Assembly (NCBI RefSeq): GCF_000257645.1
Contig: NZ_AJHJ01000040.1
Span: 1 to 46,107, forward strand
From: Serratia sp. M24T3
GTDB taxonomy: Bacteria > Pseudomonadota > Gammaproteobacteria > Enterobacterales > Enterobacteriaceae
DNA length: 46,107 bases
Reading direction: 5' to 3'
In this document: positions 8,061-16,513 of the stretch, in pieces
How positions within the stretch are numbered: position 1 is the first letter of the stretch
How the letters are laid out: each line of letters opens with the position of its first letter
Translations under genes and position numbers: made by a program
Notes under the pieces: generated by a model
Databases searched by the model: none
What the model was told of the DNA's origin: nothing
The model's input: the letters and a program-made list of their open reading frames with translations, nothing else

Positions 8061-9561
8061 GTTGATTTTCTTCTTCTGAATCTGCGACTCGGGCTTCTTT
8101 TCTGAAAAATCGATGGGCTGAATCCAGATATTTTTGCTGTTCTTCATTCCAGAGCGTGGGGCAATAGGCAAAACTCGGGTATAGCGCCAGCCAGGAATCT
8201 GTAGCCATCAGGGAAGACCAATATTTATCGAGGCGGTATTCTTCCATCAGCGAGTTTTCTGATAACAGAGCCAATCCCTGTTGATAATTTTTAAGTAAAG
8301 TCGAGTAATAAGGCTGGTTGACCGCATAGGCACAGGGCACTTCACCCTGGTTAATTCTAACTACGCGATTTAGGCTGTTTAGTATCGAAATATTTATGTG
8401 ATCGGCGCCCAGCATCGCGACTTTCCAGTCAATTTGCTGTAGCGCATGAATAAATTTATTCACATCCAACACGGTTTTTTCTTGGCGAATAAATTGAACG
8501 TCGTCGCTGAGTAGCAGATAATTTTTCCAGCCTGAGCGCTGGGCCAAAGTGAGAATATCGAGATGGGTCTGGCTTTCGGCAATGGCGTGTACTGAATGCT
8601 TATGCAAAGGAAAAGCCATGAGTTGGCTGGGACTCATGCCCAATGCGGTCCACTGTTTTTGCAGGTCCAACCCCTTTTCCGGGTCGTCTGATTCGGTAAT
8701 CACGATGATTTTTTCAAACGCTTGCCAGTTAACCTTTTGCGATACCGGTGCGTGACTCATGCGCCGGTAGTGGGCTAATAACGTTTTGTCGGTCACCCAG
8801 TCTTCCAGCGTGAACTCGGCGGGGGTGGCGCTGCCCATCACAAAATCTTTATCGAAGGTATTCGCGCTGTGCGAGATGCATAAAATACTCTTCTCGGGCG
8901 CAATTTGTAGTACCGTTTCTGTAAAACCATTGAGAAAACCGCGCTCTTCGCCGAGCATACATTGATCTTCATAGCGATGATTTTTGAGAAACCGCCGATG
9001 ACAGGCAAAGGTGCCGTTGAGAGCAAAATTGTCGCTAAACTTGACGGTTTTGTAGATCTTGTTCAGGTGGCTGTACCAGATATAAATCTGCCCGGAGGCC
9101 GAAAACATCGCCCGGTTTTTCTTCATCTCGTGCAATGTGTAGCTGATTTTATCTGCCGGATAATAGTCGTCGTCATCCATACAAATAATGTATTCACCTA
9201 TCGCCAACTCGTTTAATTTATTGCGTTTTTCACCTAATGCCAGTCGTTTTGGGCTGAAAATATAACGAATATTTTCCCCGCTATCGGCATCTACGAGCTG
9301 ATCGATCAAATCCTGACTGCTGGTCTCTGAATCATCGAGGATCACCAACTCACGTCGGTGCGCCGGATAATCCTGATACTGAAACATATAAAGCAAATAA
9401 GGCAAGAAATGGCGACGATTAAAGCTTGGCGTCACGATGCTGACAAAGGGAAATTTATCGGCACTCAGCGGCGCTTGCTCGCGTTGCCTGTCGATGAGCG
9501 TGGTTAGTAGGTTTTTGCCTCCAGCACGCGCCATGGTGGTTTTTTTGTTTTTCACACTCAA
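8047..9561 (-). CDS. Two-domain glycosyltransferase (GT2 + GT25-like) in the flagellar operon
   Basis: A 504-residue cytoplasmic protein with two sugar-transfer domains. Residues 37-270 are a GT-A family 2 fold: VSIVTPSFNRR at the nucleotide end and the metal-binding acidic run CMDDDDYYP (Asp129-132). Residues 284-500 resemble family 25 transferases: IIVITESDD, THLDILTLAQRSGWKNYLLL and the SDDVQF motif (Asp353-354). I use the TTG start because AAGGAA lies exactly seven bases before it; the ATG at codon 10 has no such site. Position after fliJ and overlap with the FliB-like gene suggest flagellin glycosylation, which is inference; substrate and sugar are unknown. Confidence 0.8.
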   Translation of the reverse strand: MSVKNKKTTMARAGGKNLLTTLIDRQREQAPLSADKFPFVSIVTPSFNRRHFLPYLLYMFQYQDYPAHRRELVILDDSETSSQDLIDQLVDADSGENIRYIFSPKRLALGEKRNKLNELAIGEYIICMDDDDYYPADKISYTLHEMKKNRAMFSASGQIYIWYSHLNKIYKTVKFSDNFALNGTFACHRRFLKNHRYEDQCMLGEERGFLNGFTETVLQIAPEKSILCISHSANTFDKDFVMGSATPAEFTLEDWVTDKTLLAHYRRMSHAPVSQKVNWQAFEKIIVITESDDPEKGLDLQKQWTALGMSPSQLMAFPLHKHSVHAIAESQTHLDILTLAQRSGWKNYLLLSDDVQFIRQEKTVLDVNKFIHALQQIDWKVAMLGADHINISILNSLNRVVRINQGEVPCAYAVNQPYYSTLLKNYQQGLALLSENSLMEEYRLDKYWSSLMATDSWLALYPSFAYCPTLWNEEQQKYLDSAHRFFRKEARVADSEEENQHADD

Positions 9562-9586
9562 CGGAAAATTCCTTTTCTAAATAGTC

Positions 9587-10027
9587 TTAAAGAATCTTTG
9601 ATCGCTGCCGTAACCAGCATTGCACCGACGCCGCATCAGTGAGCTTTTGCTCTTTACGGTCCCGCATTTTGCAATACTCAATGCGTTGAGCCGCGAGCAA
9701 AACATCGACCGCCTTTTCTTTGCGAGCTTCGACAAGCAGCTGTTTATTCAATATAAATAGCTGCTTTTCTGCCAGAATCTGCTCCTGTTTTTGCCAGTCA
9801 ACGATGCGCTGAAGATGGTGCTTATAGCGCGACTGATTGTTCATCAGCACTGCACAATCCCCGGCCGCTTCGGGCGTGTTGTCATAAAGGCCAGTCAGTG
9901 CGCTGACATTTTTCTGGAAACGCTGGCACTGCTGTTTTTGCTGCCCCACTTGTCCGACAAGCTTTTCGACAGCTCGCACCCGCATCTGCTGTAGGTGATG
10001 CAAAGTATTGATATTGCTATCCATCAC
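9587..10027 (-). CDS. fliJ: Flagellar export protein FliJ
   Basis: A 146-residue, almost entirely helical coiled-coil protein (LHHLQQMRVRAVEKLVGQVG through the long central QEQILAEKQLF region), located immediately after fliI as in other flagellar operons. FliJ is the stalk-like component that couples the FliI ATPase ring to the FlhA export gate. Length is standard (about 147). Sequence conservation in this family is low, so the assignment rests on position, length and coiled-coil character. Confidence 0.88.
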   Translation of the reverse strand: MMDSNINTLHHLQQMRVRAVEKLVGQVGQQKQQCQRFQKNVSALTGLYDNTPEAAGDCAVLMNNQSRYKHHLQRIVDWQKQEQILAEKQLFILNKQLLVEARKEKAVDVLLAAQRIEYCKMRDRKEQKLTDAASVQCWLRQRSKIL

Positions 10028-10033
10028 AACCCC

Positions 10034-11356
10034 TTATTCTGTTGAGCCGATGTTGATCACTGTGGCGATAGCTTTTGCCAAGGAGACATTTTCATCAACG
10101 GCTTGCTGTAAAAATTGCCCAATTACCGGCTGAAGATTCACGGCACGGTCAATCGCCATTGAAGCGCCAGCGACATAACCTCCCAGAGGGATCAGTGGCC
10201 GGATACCCAAGTAATCTGCGTTGAGTAATTTGAATTGGCGAGCGCTGTGCTGATGGCGGGCGGTAGTCACCTGATTCATGCAGCGACTAATCGACTGGTT
10301 GATATCAATCGCCGGATAATGTCCTGACTCGGCGAGCGTGCGAGACAACACAATATGACCGTCAAGCACTGCGCGAGCGCAGTCGACAATTGGGTCCTGC
10401 TGGTCGTCACCCTCGGCCAGAACAGTATAAATGGCAGTCATCGATCCGTTGCCATTGCTGTTTCCCGCGCTTTCGACCAGCGTTGGAATGGCGCTAAATG
10501 CTGAAGGCGGATAGCCTTTGGTGGCGGGCGGTTCACCCAGTGAAAGCGCAATTTCGCGCTGCGCCATGGCGTAACGAGTCAATGAATCTACCAGCAACAG
10601 TACGTCGAGGCCCTTGTCGCGGTAGTAGGTTGCGATGGAGTGGCAAAGCTCGGTGGCCTTAATGCGCATCAGAGGGGATTCGTTGGCCGGAGCCGCGACA
10701 ACCACTGATTTCGCCAGACCGCTGACCTGCAACGCGTTGTCGATAAACTCTTTTATTTCCCGCCCGCGCTCGCCAATCAGCCCTACCACCACGACATCGG
10801 CTGCGGCGTATCGGGTTATCATGCCGAGTAGAACGCTTTTACCGACGCCGCTCCCCGCCATGAGTCCGACGCGCTGTCCTTTACCCAGCGTCAGCAGGCC
10901 GTTAATGGCTTTGACTCCGACGTCCAGCGGCGTATCAATGGCGCGGCGAGTCAGTGGATGCAACGGTGGCAAGGGTTGCTGTAATGGCGTATCGCCACCA
11001 AGTTTTCCCTTGTCGTCTATCGGTTCTCCTATCCCATTGATGACTCTGCCTAACCAACTGTTGCCAATCAGAGGTGCGCTTTCCTTTTCTGCAGGTAAAA
11101 CTCGCGCCCCGGCTATCAGCCCGGTAGTGGGTTTAAATAGCATAAGAAAGGTCACGCCATGGTTGAATCCGACGACCTGCGCCTTGATTAACTGGCCGTG
11201 AAGCGCCTCCACCTGACAGCGCTGACCAATTGCCAGACAGCAGCCCACGCATTCCAGCAGCATCCCGCTAACGCGAGTCAGCCTGCCGGCAATTCGCGCG
11301 AGGCTGATGTTTTCAAGGGATTTAAGCGCATCATCGAGATAATTAGCGGGCTTCAT
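10034..11356 (-). CDS. fliI: Flagellum-specific ATPase FliI
   Basis: A 440-residue export ATPase. The P-loop AGSGVGKS lies at residues 177-184, followed by GLIGERGREIKEFID and the Walker B region DVLLLVDSLTRYAMAQREIA with the FliI/F1-type segment SLGEPPATKGYPPSAFSAIP. FliI forms a hexamer under the export gate and helps unfold and deliver substrates. The frame extends 36 codons upstream, but those lie inside fliH; I start at MKPANYLDDALK (ATG ending at 11356), giving a 14-base overlap with fliH. Length is typical. Confidence 0.96.
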   Translation of the reverse strand: MKPANYLDDALKSLENISLARIAGRLTRVSGMLLECVGCCLAIGQRCQVEALHGQLIKAQVVGFNHGVTFLMLFKPTTGLIAGARVLPAEKESAPLIGNSWLGRVINGIGEPIDDKGKLGGDTPLQQPLPPLHPLTRRAIDTPLDVGVKAINGLLTLGKGQRVGLMAGSGVGKSVLLGMITRYAAADVVVVGLIGERGREIKEFIDNALQVSGLAKSVVVAAPANESPLMRIKATELCHSIATYYRDKGLDVLLLVDSLTRYAMAQREIALSLGEPPATKGYPPSAFSAIPTLVESAGNSNGNGSMTAIYTVLAEGDDQQDPIVDCARAVLDGHIVLSRTLAESGHYPAIDINQSISRCMNQVTTARHQHSARQFKLLNADYLGIRPLIPLGGYVAGASMAIDRAVNLQPVIGQFLQQAVDENVSLAKAIATVINIGSTE

Positions 11357-12065
11357 ACGACGTCTCGGGGAGCAAGTTTGCCTGTAATCCCTGCATGCAT
11401 TGGTCAAGACGGTGCTTGCAGCCAATATCCAGCTCGGCGCTTTCTGTGATAATCCGGCATTCACCTACCTGCATCTCAGGGTCAGCTTTCAAGCCCCAAT
11501 CCAAGGTTTTTTCAGGTTCAATATCTTGAATGCGCTGAAACTCTTGGGGATTAAGGTAAATTTTAAGCTGTTCAGGTTTAGTCGGTAATCCTGCTAATGC
11601 TTCATCGATCAGCGCCAGAATTTGCGTGGGTTGCAGAGCTAATTCGCAGCGGATCACTTGATGGGTGACCTTTTCAACCAGCTGTAAAAGTTCTTCACGG
11701 CGACGGATTTCATGTCCCGCCAACGCCTGATTCATCTGCTCGATAAGCAGAGAAAAAGGGCGTGAGGCTTGCTGAAAAGCGGCTTTTTCAATCTGCTGTG
11801 CCTCGATACGGCCTTTGAGATTACCTTCGATAAACCCCTGAGACACGCCCTGAGTAAAGCCCTTTTCACGGCCTTCCTCAACGCCTTTGGCAAACCCCTG
11901 ACTCACCCCTTCCTGAAAACCCTCGACCAGCCGTTGTTGATATTGCGTGTCGTCGAGCTGTTCTTCATTATCACCCGAAGGCCTTTTACGCAAAGGAGGA
12001 AAGGGGTAAAGACGCGGAATATCGCCTGTCGCGGTATCGGGTCGTAACCCATTTTTAAGCACCAT
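11343..12065 (-). CDS. fliH: Flagellar assembly protein FliH
   Basis: A 240-residue regulator and stator of the FliI ATPase. Its N-terminal third has the glycine-rich helical repeat GxxxG pattern typical of FliH (EGFQEGVSQGFAKGVEEGRE, continuing into FTQGVSQGFIEGNLKGRI at about residues 48-90). The C-terminal part (LTHQV-like VEKVTHQVIRCELALQPTQI) matches the FliH/V-ATPase E-like domain. Its ATG overlaps the fliG stop codon by one base. Confidence 0.93.
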   Translation of the reverse strand: MVLKNGLRPDTATGDIPRLYPFPPLRKRPSGDNEEQLDDTQYQQRLVEGFQEGVSQGFAKGVEEGREKGFTQGVSQGFIEGNLKGRIEAQQIEKAAFQQASRPFSLLIEQMNQALAGHEIRRREELLQLVEKVTHQVIRCELALQPTQILALIDEALAGLPTKPEQLKIYLNPQEFQRIQDIEPEKTLDWGLKADPEMQVGECRIITESAELDIGCKHRLDQCMQGLQANLLPETSYEAR

Positions 12066-13108
12066 TACTCGAGGGTCCTTTCTGCAAAGAGCTGAATCTG
12101 AATCTCGCCTTGCTCGGCCATTTCCCTCACCTGCGCCATAATGTCTTTGCGTACCTGCTCGATTCTACTAACAGGCACTGCACCAAGGCGTTCGATGGTG
12201 GATTTCAGCAACTGCACCTGGCGTTTGGCCATCGCACCATAAATTGCATTACGTAAAACAGGTTCTGTGCCTTTTAGCGCAATTGCCCAGTTATTTAACG
12301 GGATTTCATCAATCAGGCTTTGCAAGGTTTCGCGATTTTGACGGCTGAGGATGAAGAATTCATACATTTCATTCTTCAATTCGTTAACCACTTTTTCGTC
12401 GCGCTCCGCGAGGGCATCCAGCATCTGCTGCTGGTTGGCGGGAATACGATTCATGATGTTGGCCGCGCGTTTAATTCCGGTCACTTTTGAACCGTGTTCA
12501 GAAAGCATTGCCAACCCTTTTTCTATTAACCTGTCGAGCTCGGCAATCACATCTCGGTTAACGTCGTGGAGCTTGGCAATACGATAAAGCACCTCATCCT
12601 GCCGACTCGACTCAAGATACGACAGCACCTCAGCGGCCACGTCCGGCGGTAAAAAAGCCAAAAACACGGCCTGCAATTGCAGATGCTCCTGCTCGATCAA
12701 CGCCGATAACTGCAGAGTATCGACCCACTGTAAGCGCGCCATGCGAAAGCGAATTTCATCTCCGTAGATGCCGTTAATGACGTTTTTAGCGATTTCTCCA
12801 CCGAGTGCGCCCTGCAAAATATTTTGCAGATAACTGCGAGAAGCTCCGTTGATGCCGCTTTGCTCCTTATAATCGGCAAAGAAATCATTGATAGCCAAAC
12901 GCGCCTGCGACAGTTTGATCCCGCGCAGCCGAGCCATAGTTTCACTGGCCAGGATCACTTCCTCGCGACTAAATTTCTGCATGACATTGGCGGCTGCCTC
13001 TTCGCCAATGCTTAGCAGTAAAATTGCGGCCTGCTCAACACGGGTGTGATCAGAACCTGGAGAGGCAAATCCCGACATCGGGTTTTTATTAAGAATCAGA
13101 TCGCTCAT
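12065..13108 (-). CDS. fliG: Flagellar motor switch protein FliG
   Basis: The 347-residue rotor protein contains the N-terminal FliF-binding domain (EQAAILLLSIGEEAAANVMQ), a middle domain (LPPDVAAEVLSYLESSRQDE) and a C-terminal torque domain (AKRQVQLLKSTIERLGAVPV, RIEQVRKDIMAQVREMAEQG). The usual EHPQ motif before the middle domain is replaced by EHLQLQ, a sign of a divergent secondary system. An alternative start at Met11 (MSGFASPG) is possible. It overlaps fliF by 20 bases and fliH by one, so the operon is translationally coupled. Confidence 0.95.
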   Translation of the reverse strand: MSDLILNKNPMSGFASPGSDHTRVEQAAILLLSIGEEAAANVMQKFSREEVILASETMARLRGIKLSQARLAINDFFADYKEQSGINGASRSYLQNILQGALGGEIAKNVINGIYGDEIRFRMARLQWVDTLQLSALIEQEHLQLQAVFLAFLPPDVAAEVLSYLESSRQDEVLYRIAKLHDVNRDVIAELDRLIEKGLAMLSEHGSKVTGIKRAANIMNRIPANQQQMLDALAERDEKVVNELKNEMYEFFILSRQNRETLQSLIDEIPLNNWAIALKGTEPVLRNAIYGAMAKRQVQLLKSTIERLGAVPVSRIEQVRKDIMAQVREMAEQGEIQIQLFAERTLE

Positions 13109-14693
13109 TACAGTTAATCCATTGTTTGATAACTTCAGCGACCCGTTCGGTTTCTGAATGGGTCAGGGCTTGCAGACAGCGAATTCTTTCTTCGACCCCA
13201 GAGCTTTGTGGCAGGAATTCGTCATCTTCGGCAAAGACGTTTCGTCTGGTGAGATCACTGATGCTTTCCGAAGCTTCCTGAGAAGCCACCTCGACAGGAA
13301 CTTGCGTATTCTCGGTATTTTCCGAGGATGCTTCTTTGGCCATGAAACGCTGGATCAGCGGGCGTGCTACAAACAGGGCAATCAGCAGTGCAATCAAAGC
13401 CATCAATCCAAGTTTGGCCCATTCTTGTGCCGCACTGTCCTGCCACCAACGAACGATCGGCAGAGCGATTTCAGGAGGGTTACTAAAGGCCATCATGTTC
13501 AGGGTTAACGAATCACCGCGAGACAGGTCGAGACCCGCTGCATCAATCATCAGTTTGTTCAGTGCAGTAAGCTGCTCGGCCTTCCATTTTGCCAACTGCG
13601 GCGCCGATTGATTGAGCACAATCGCAACACTCATTTTTTCCAGGGTATAACCGGGAAAAAGCACGTGGCGAATATTGCGATCATAGGCGTATTTGCGCTG
13701 TGCCTGGTTTCGGGTGGAAAGTGCCTGTGGAGAGGACGTATCAGCTTTGTTGATAGGCCGATTACTTAACGAACCGGGGATGCCAAGCGCCAGTTCATTG
13801 GTGGTATTTTCCTGATTCACATTTTCATCGCTGACTCGTGGCGCGCCGATATAGCGTTCTTGAGTCTCTTCGACTTTATTGAGATTTAAGGTTGGAGAGA
13901 CACTTATTCGGAAATTATTGGCACCGACAATTGAAACCAACAGATTGCTCAGGTTGGTAGTGGCTTCATTTCTTAATTTTTCGGCAATATCGTGTCCATT
14001 TTTGGCATTGGGAGTGCCTTCTCGCCGGGCAAGATAATTTTCTGAAAGCAGGTTACCGTGCTGATCCACTACACGTACATTTTCCGCTTTCATTCCAGGG
14101 ACACTGCCTGCAACCAGCTGGATAATCGCGCCAATCTGCTGATCATTCATCTGCTTTCCATAACGCAGATGAATAACGACCGAAGCGCTGCTATCGGGCT
14201 GTGAGTTGACCACAAACGAGCTGGATTCGACAATTGCCAGATGAACACGAGCATGCTCAACGGCGTCGAGAACCATAATACTTTTCGCCAGCTCGCCTTC
14301 CAGACTACGTTTGTAACGTACATTCTGAATAAATTGGCTGCTTCCAAGCACCTGATCTTTATCCATTAGCTCATAGCCGGTGGGTATAATTGCGCTAATT
14401 CCTTTACTGGCAAGCGCCATACGCGCCCTGCTCAGCGCATTTTCTTTTACCAGAATTTGTCCGTTATCTGGATTGACACGATAAGGGATAGCTTCACCGC
14501 CCAACACCTCCGCAACCTGTGCCATAGGAATATTTTCTTGCGAACCAAACAGGGCTATAAATCCCTGATTAGAATTCCACAGCGAGAATGTAATTACCGC
14601 CGTAAGAAACACAGCCGCGGCGGCAAACATGATCGAATTTTTACTGCTTGGGAATTGCAGTAGTAGTAAATATTGTTTTATTTTCTCAAACAC
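13089..14693 (-). CDS. fliF: Flagellar MS-ring protein FliF
   Basis: A 534-residue inner-membrane ring protein. It has an N-terminal transmembrane segment (about 21-40), a periplasmic secretin-like/YscJ region (IPYRVNPDNGQILVKENALS, ALASKGISAIIPTGYELMDK, ARVHLAIVESSSFV), a low-complexity loop and a second membrane segment (LGLMALIALLIALFVARPLI, about 425-445). The cytoplasmic tail ends close to the fliG-binding position. Length is normal for the family (about 530-560). It begins nine bases after fliE. Confidence 0.96.
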   Translation of the reverse strand: MFEKIKQYLLLLQFPSSKNSIMFAAAAVFLTAVITFSLWNSNQGFIALFGSQENIPMAQVAEVLGGEAIPYRVNPDNGQILVKENALSRARMALASKGISAIIPTGYELMDKDQVLGSSQFIQNVRYKRSLEGELAKSIMVLDAVEHARVHLAIVESSSFVVNSQPDSSASVVIHLRYGKQMNDQQIGAIIQLVAGSVPGMKAENVRVVDQHGNLLSENYLARREGTPNAKNGHDIAEKLRNEATTNLSNLLVSIVGANNFRISVSPTLNLNKVEETQERYIGAPRVSDENVNQENTTNELALGIPGSLSNRPINKADTSSPQALSTRNQAQRKYAYDRNIRHVLFPGYTLEKMSVAIVLNQSAPQLAKWKAEQLTALNKLMIDAAGLDLSRGDSLTLNMMAFSNPPEIALPIVRWWQDSAAQEWAKLGLMALIALLIALFVARPLIQRFMAKEASSENTENTQVPVEVASQEASESISDLTRRNVFAEDDEFLPQSSGVEERIRCLQALTHSETERVAEVIKQWINCNERSDS

Positions 14694-14702
14694 AATTTAG
14701 CC

Positions 14703-15071
14703 TTAAAGAGCGGTATTCATTACGTCATCCAGACCGGTGGTCAATTTATTGCGCACCTGAACTAGTGCCGAGAAAGCCACGCTGGCTTTTTGACTCTCCA
14801 GCATGGTGGTCGATAAATCATCGCTGATTCCCATATCGACAGCGGTTTGCTTATTACTTGCGCTAACCTGAATGTTGTTCACCTTATTCAAGGCATCTTC
14901 AAGAACATGGGAAAAAGAAATATTCGGAGCAGTCGATATGCCGTTATTAGTAACAGAACGATACGGGGATGCCGTTTCCTGAATGCTGTCAGTGCTTGTT
15001 ACCATGCGTTGCATATCCTGCAACATTTGCCGTTGGGCATTTTCCATTCCAATTGCGGAGAGCTTTTCCAT
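14703..15071 (-). CDS. fliE: Flagellar hook-basal body protein FliE
   Basis: A 122-residue export substrate that joins the MS ring to the rod. The C-terminal half carries the FliE signature: ISFSHVLEDALNKVNNIQVS, then KQTAVDMGISDDLSTTMLES and QKASVAFSALVQVRNKLTTG. The N-terminal region is variable. Located between lafK and fliF, it is the first structural gene of the fliEFGHIJ block, 34 bases downstream of lafK. Confidence 0.94.
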   Translation of the reverse strand: MEKLSAIGMENAQRQMLQDMQRMVTSTDSIQETASPYRSVTNNGISTAPNISFSHVLEDALNKVNNIQVSASNKQTAVDMGISDDLSTTMLESQKASVAFSALVQVRNKLTTGLDDVMNTAL

Positions 15072-15105
15072 CTGAACTAATCCTGCTTAAGGGTCGAAAA
15101 ATGAT

Positions 15106-16128
15106 TTATGAACAACAATCAATGCCGATACCATTTTGTCGCATAGAGGCTAGCCGGTAGCGCAAAGCGCGCGTAGTAATTCCCAGCGTCTGTGCAGTTT
15201 TAGACTTGTTGCCTTGGCATTGGCGTAAAAGATCGATGATGTATTGATATTCGGCCAGTCGACCATGCTGTTTAATATGATTTTTTGAGCCATCATCTTG
15301 CAGGCCTGACTGAGAAGTTTGTTTAATTGTCGGGATCAGTATTGAGGATTGGCCAGCTATTGGCAGGGCAAGATCTTTGGGCGTAATAAGCGCATTATCG
15401 CAAAGAATAATGCCGCGTTGAATAACGTTCTCTAACTCCCGCACGTTACCTGGCCAGGAATATCTCTCAAGCAATTGCAGCGCCTGCAATGAAAGGCGGG
15501 CTTTGTTAACGGTTGATGCTTGATACTTTTTTATAAATACCTGTGTCAGCGGAAGGATATCTTCTGGTCGTTCGCGTAACGGTGAAATATGAATTGGCAC
15601 TACCGAGATGCGATAAAAAAGATCCTCGCGGAAGTTTCCAATTGCAACTTCATTGCCAAGATTTTTATTAGTCGATGCCATTAGGCGGATGTTTAAAGGG
15701 ATACGCTTATGACTGCCTATTCTTTCGATTTCCTGCTCTTGCAATACTCGTAACAGCTTGGATTGCAAATTTAAAGGCATATCTCCAATTTCATCGAGTA
15801 ATAGAGTTCCGCCATTAGCTTGCTCAAATTTACCTTTTACACTTTCATGCGCTCCAGTAAAGGCTCCTTTAACATGACCAAAAAGGATTGCCTCAATCAT
15901 GCTTTCCGGAAGGGCTGCACAATTCACCGCAATATAGGGGAAGGAATCCCCTAAAGCACAATGGTGAATATAGCGAGCAACATGTTCTTTCCCTGTTCCG
16001 GTTTCACCAGTAATTAATGTGGGAACACTAAATTTAGCCACTCGTCGTGAAAGAGCCATTACATTCAAGCTGGATTGCGATCGAGCGATATAACCCACGT
16101 CATCTTCAGCATCATTGTATACGTGCAT
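15106..16128 (-). CDS. lafK: Sigma-54-dependent lateral flagellar regulator (LafK-like)
   Basis: A 340-residue bacterial enhancer-binding protein. The AAA+ domain has Walker A GETGTGKE (41-48), the sigma-54 contact loop GAFTGA (88-93) and Walker B LLLDEIGD (109-116). A Fis-type helix-turn-helix ends the protein ([19 protein letters not shown]). Fewer than 20 residues precede the AAA+ domain, so no receiver or sensor domain is present. I start at the ATG ending at 16128 because AGGTGGAG lies five bases before it; ten extra codons upstream are open. It heads the fliEFGHIJ block and probably activates the RpoN promoter of flgB. Confidence 0.9.
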   Translation of the reverse strand: MHVYNDAEDDVGYIARSQSSLNVMALSRRVAKFSVPTLITGETGTGKEHVARYIHHCALGDSFPYIAVNCAALPESMIEAILFGHVKGAFTGAHESVKGKFEQANGGTLLLDEIGDMPLNLQSKLLRVLQEQEIERIGSHKRIPLNIRLMASTNKNLGNEVAIGNFREDLFYRISVVPIHISPLRERPEDILPLTQVFIKKYQASTVNKARLSLQALQLLERYSWPGNVRELENVIQRGIILCDNALITPKDLALPIAGQSSILIPTIKQTSQSGLQDDGSKNHIKQHGRLAEYQYIIDLLRQCQGNKSKTAQTLGITTRALRYRLASMRQNGIGIDCCS

Positions 16129-16513
16129 TTTCGCTCCACCTATTAGGCTTGATTTCACAGAGGCTGGTCGATGTATTTTCGATATCTTCTGTGTAAGACC
16201 AATTGAATTATAAGTAATTTGTATTTATCTTTGAACAGGACTTGTCTGGTAGTTTTTGGTTGTGAGTTTTTTAATGTGATGATAAATGATAAGTTTTATC
16301 ATTATATTCACGGAATTTAAGCTTATGATTTATATTTTATTCATCGAATGATGATTTCTATTGTTGTGATAATTAAATTTACTTAAATTAATTTATTTTT
16401 CACGATGGTTTAGGTGGTATTTATTAACTGTAAGTATATTGTGGTTGCAATTTTAATTTTATAGGTTTCAAATTGTCGAAATAAAATCTCCTGGCAATCT
16501 ACCTGGTGAAAGA
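16129..16513. promoter_or_regulatory. AT-rich divergent regulatory region between lafK and fliM
   Basis: This gap of about 385 bases contains no convincing gene. It is markedly AT-rich compared with its flanks and holds a perfect inverted repeat, AATGATAA-GTT-TTATCATT, at 16285-16303. I find no good sigma-54 element on either strand; a TGGCAATCTACCTGG stretch next to fliM lacks the required GC at -12. Housekeeping promoters for lafK and fliM presumably lie here, but several A/T-rich -10-like sequences compete and I cannot choose. Confidence 0.5.
16285..16303. repeat. Perfect inverted repeat, possible operator between lafK and fliM
   Basis: Two 8-base arms, AATGATAA and TTATCATT, are separated by GTT. 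The site is in the divergent regulatory gap, about 155 bases from the lafK start and 210 from fliM. It lacks a T tract on either side, so it is not an obvious terminator; a dimeric regulator site is possible. Confidence 0.45.

Noticed and set aside
10635-11201. Long antisense frame within fliI, and similar ones opposite flgE, glyS and the carboxylase
   Set aside because: They mirror strongly coding genes on the other strand, have no recognisable products and lack ribosome-binding sites.
16492-16508. TGGCAATCTACCTGG just before fliM, resembling a sigma-54 promoter
   Set aside because: The position ten bases after GG is GG, not the required GC, and the site overlaps the fliM ribosome-binding region, leaving no room for a transcript start.
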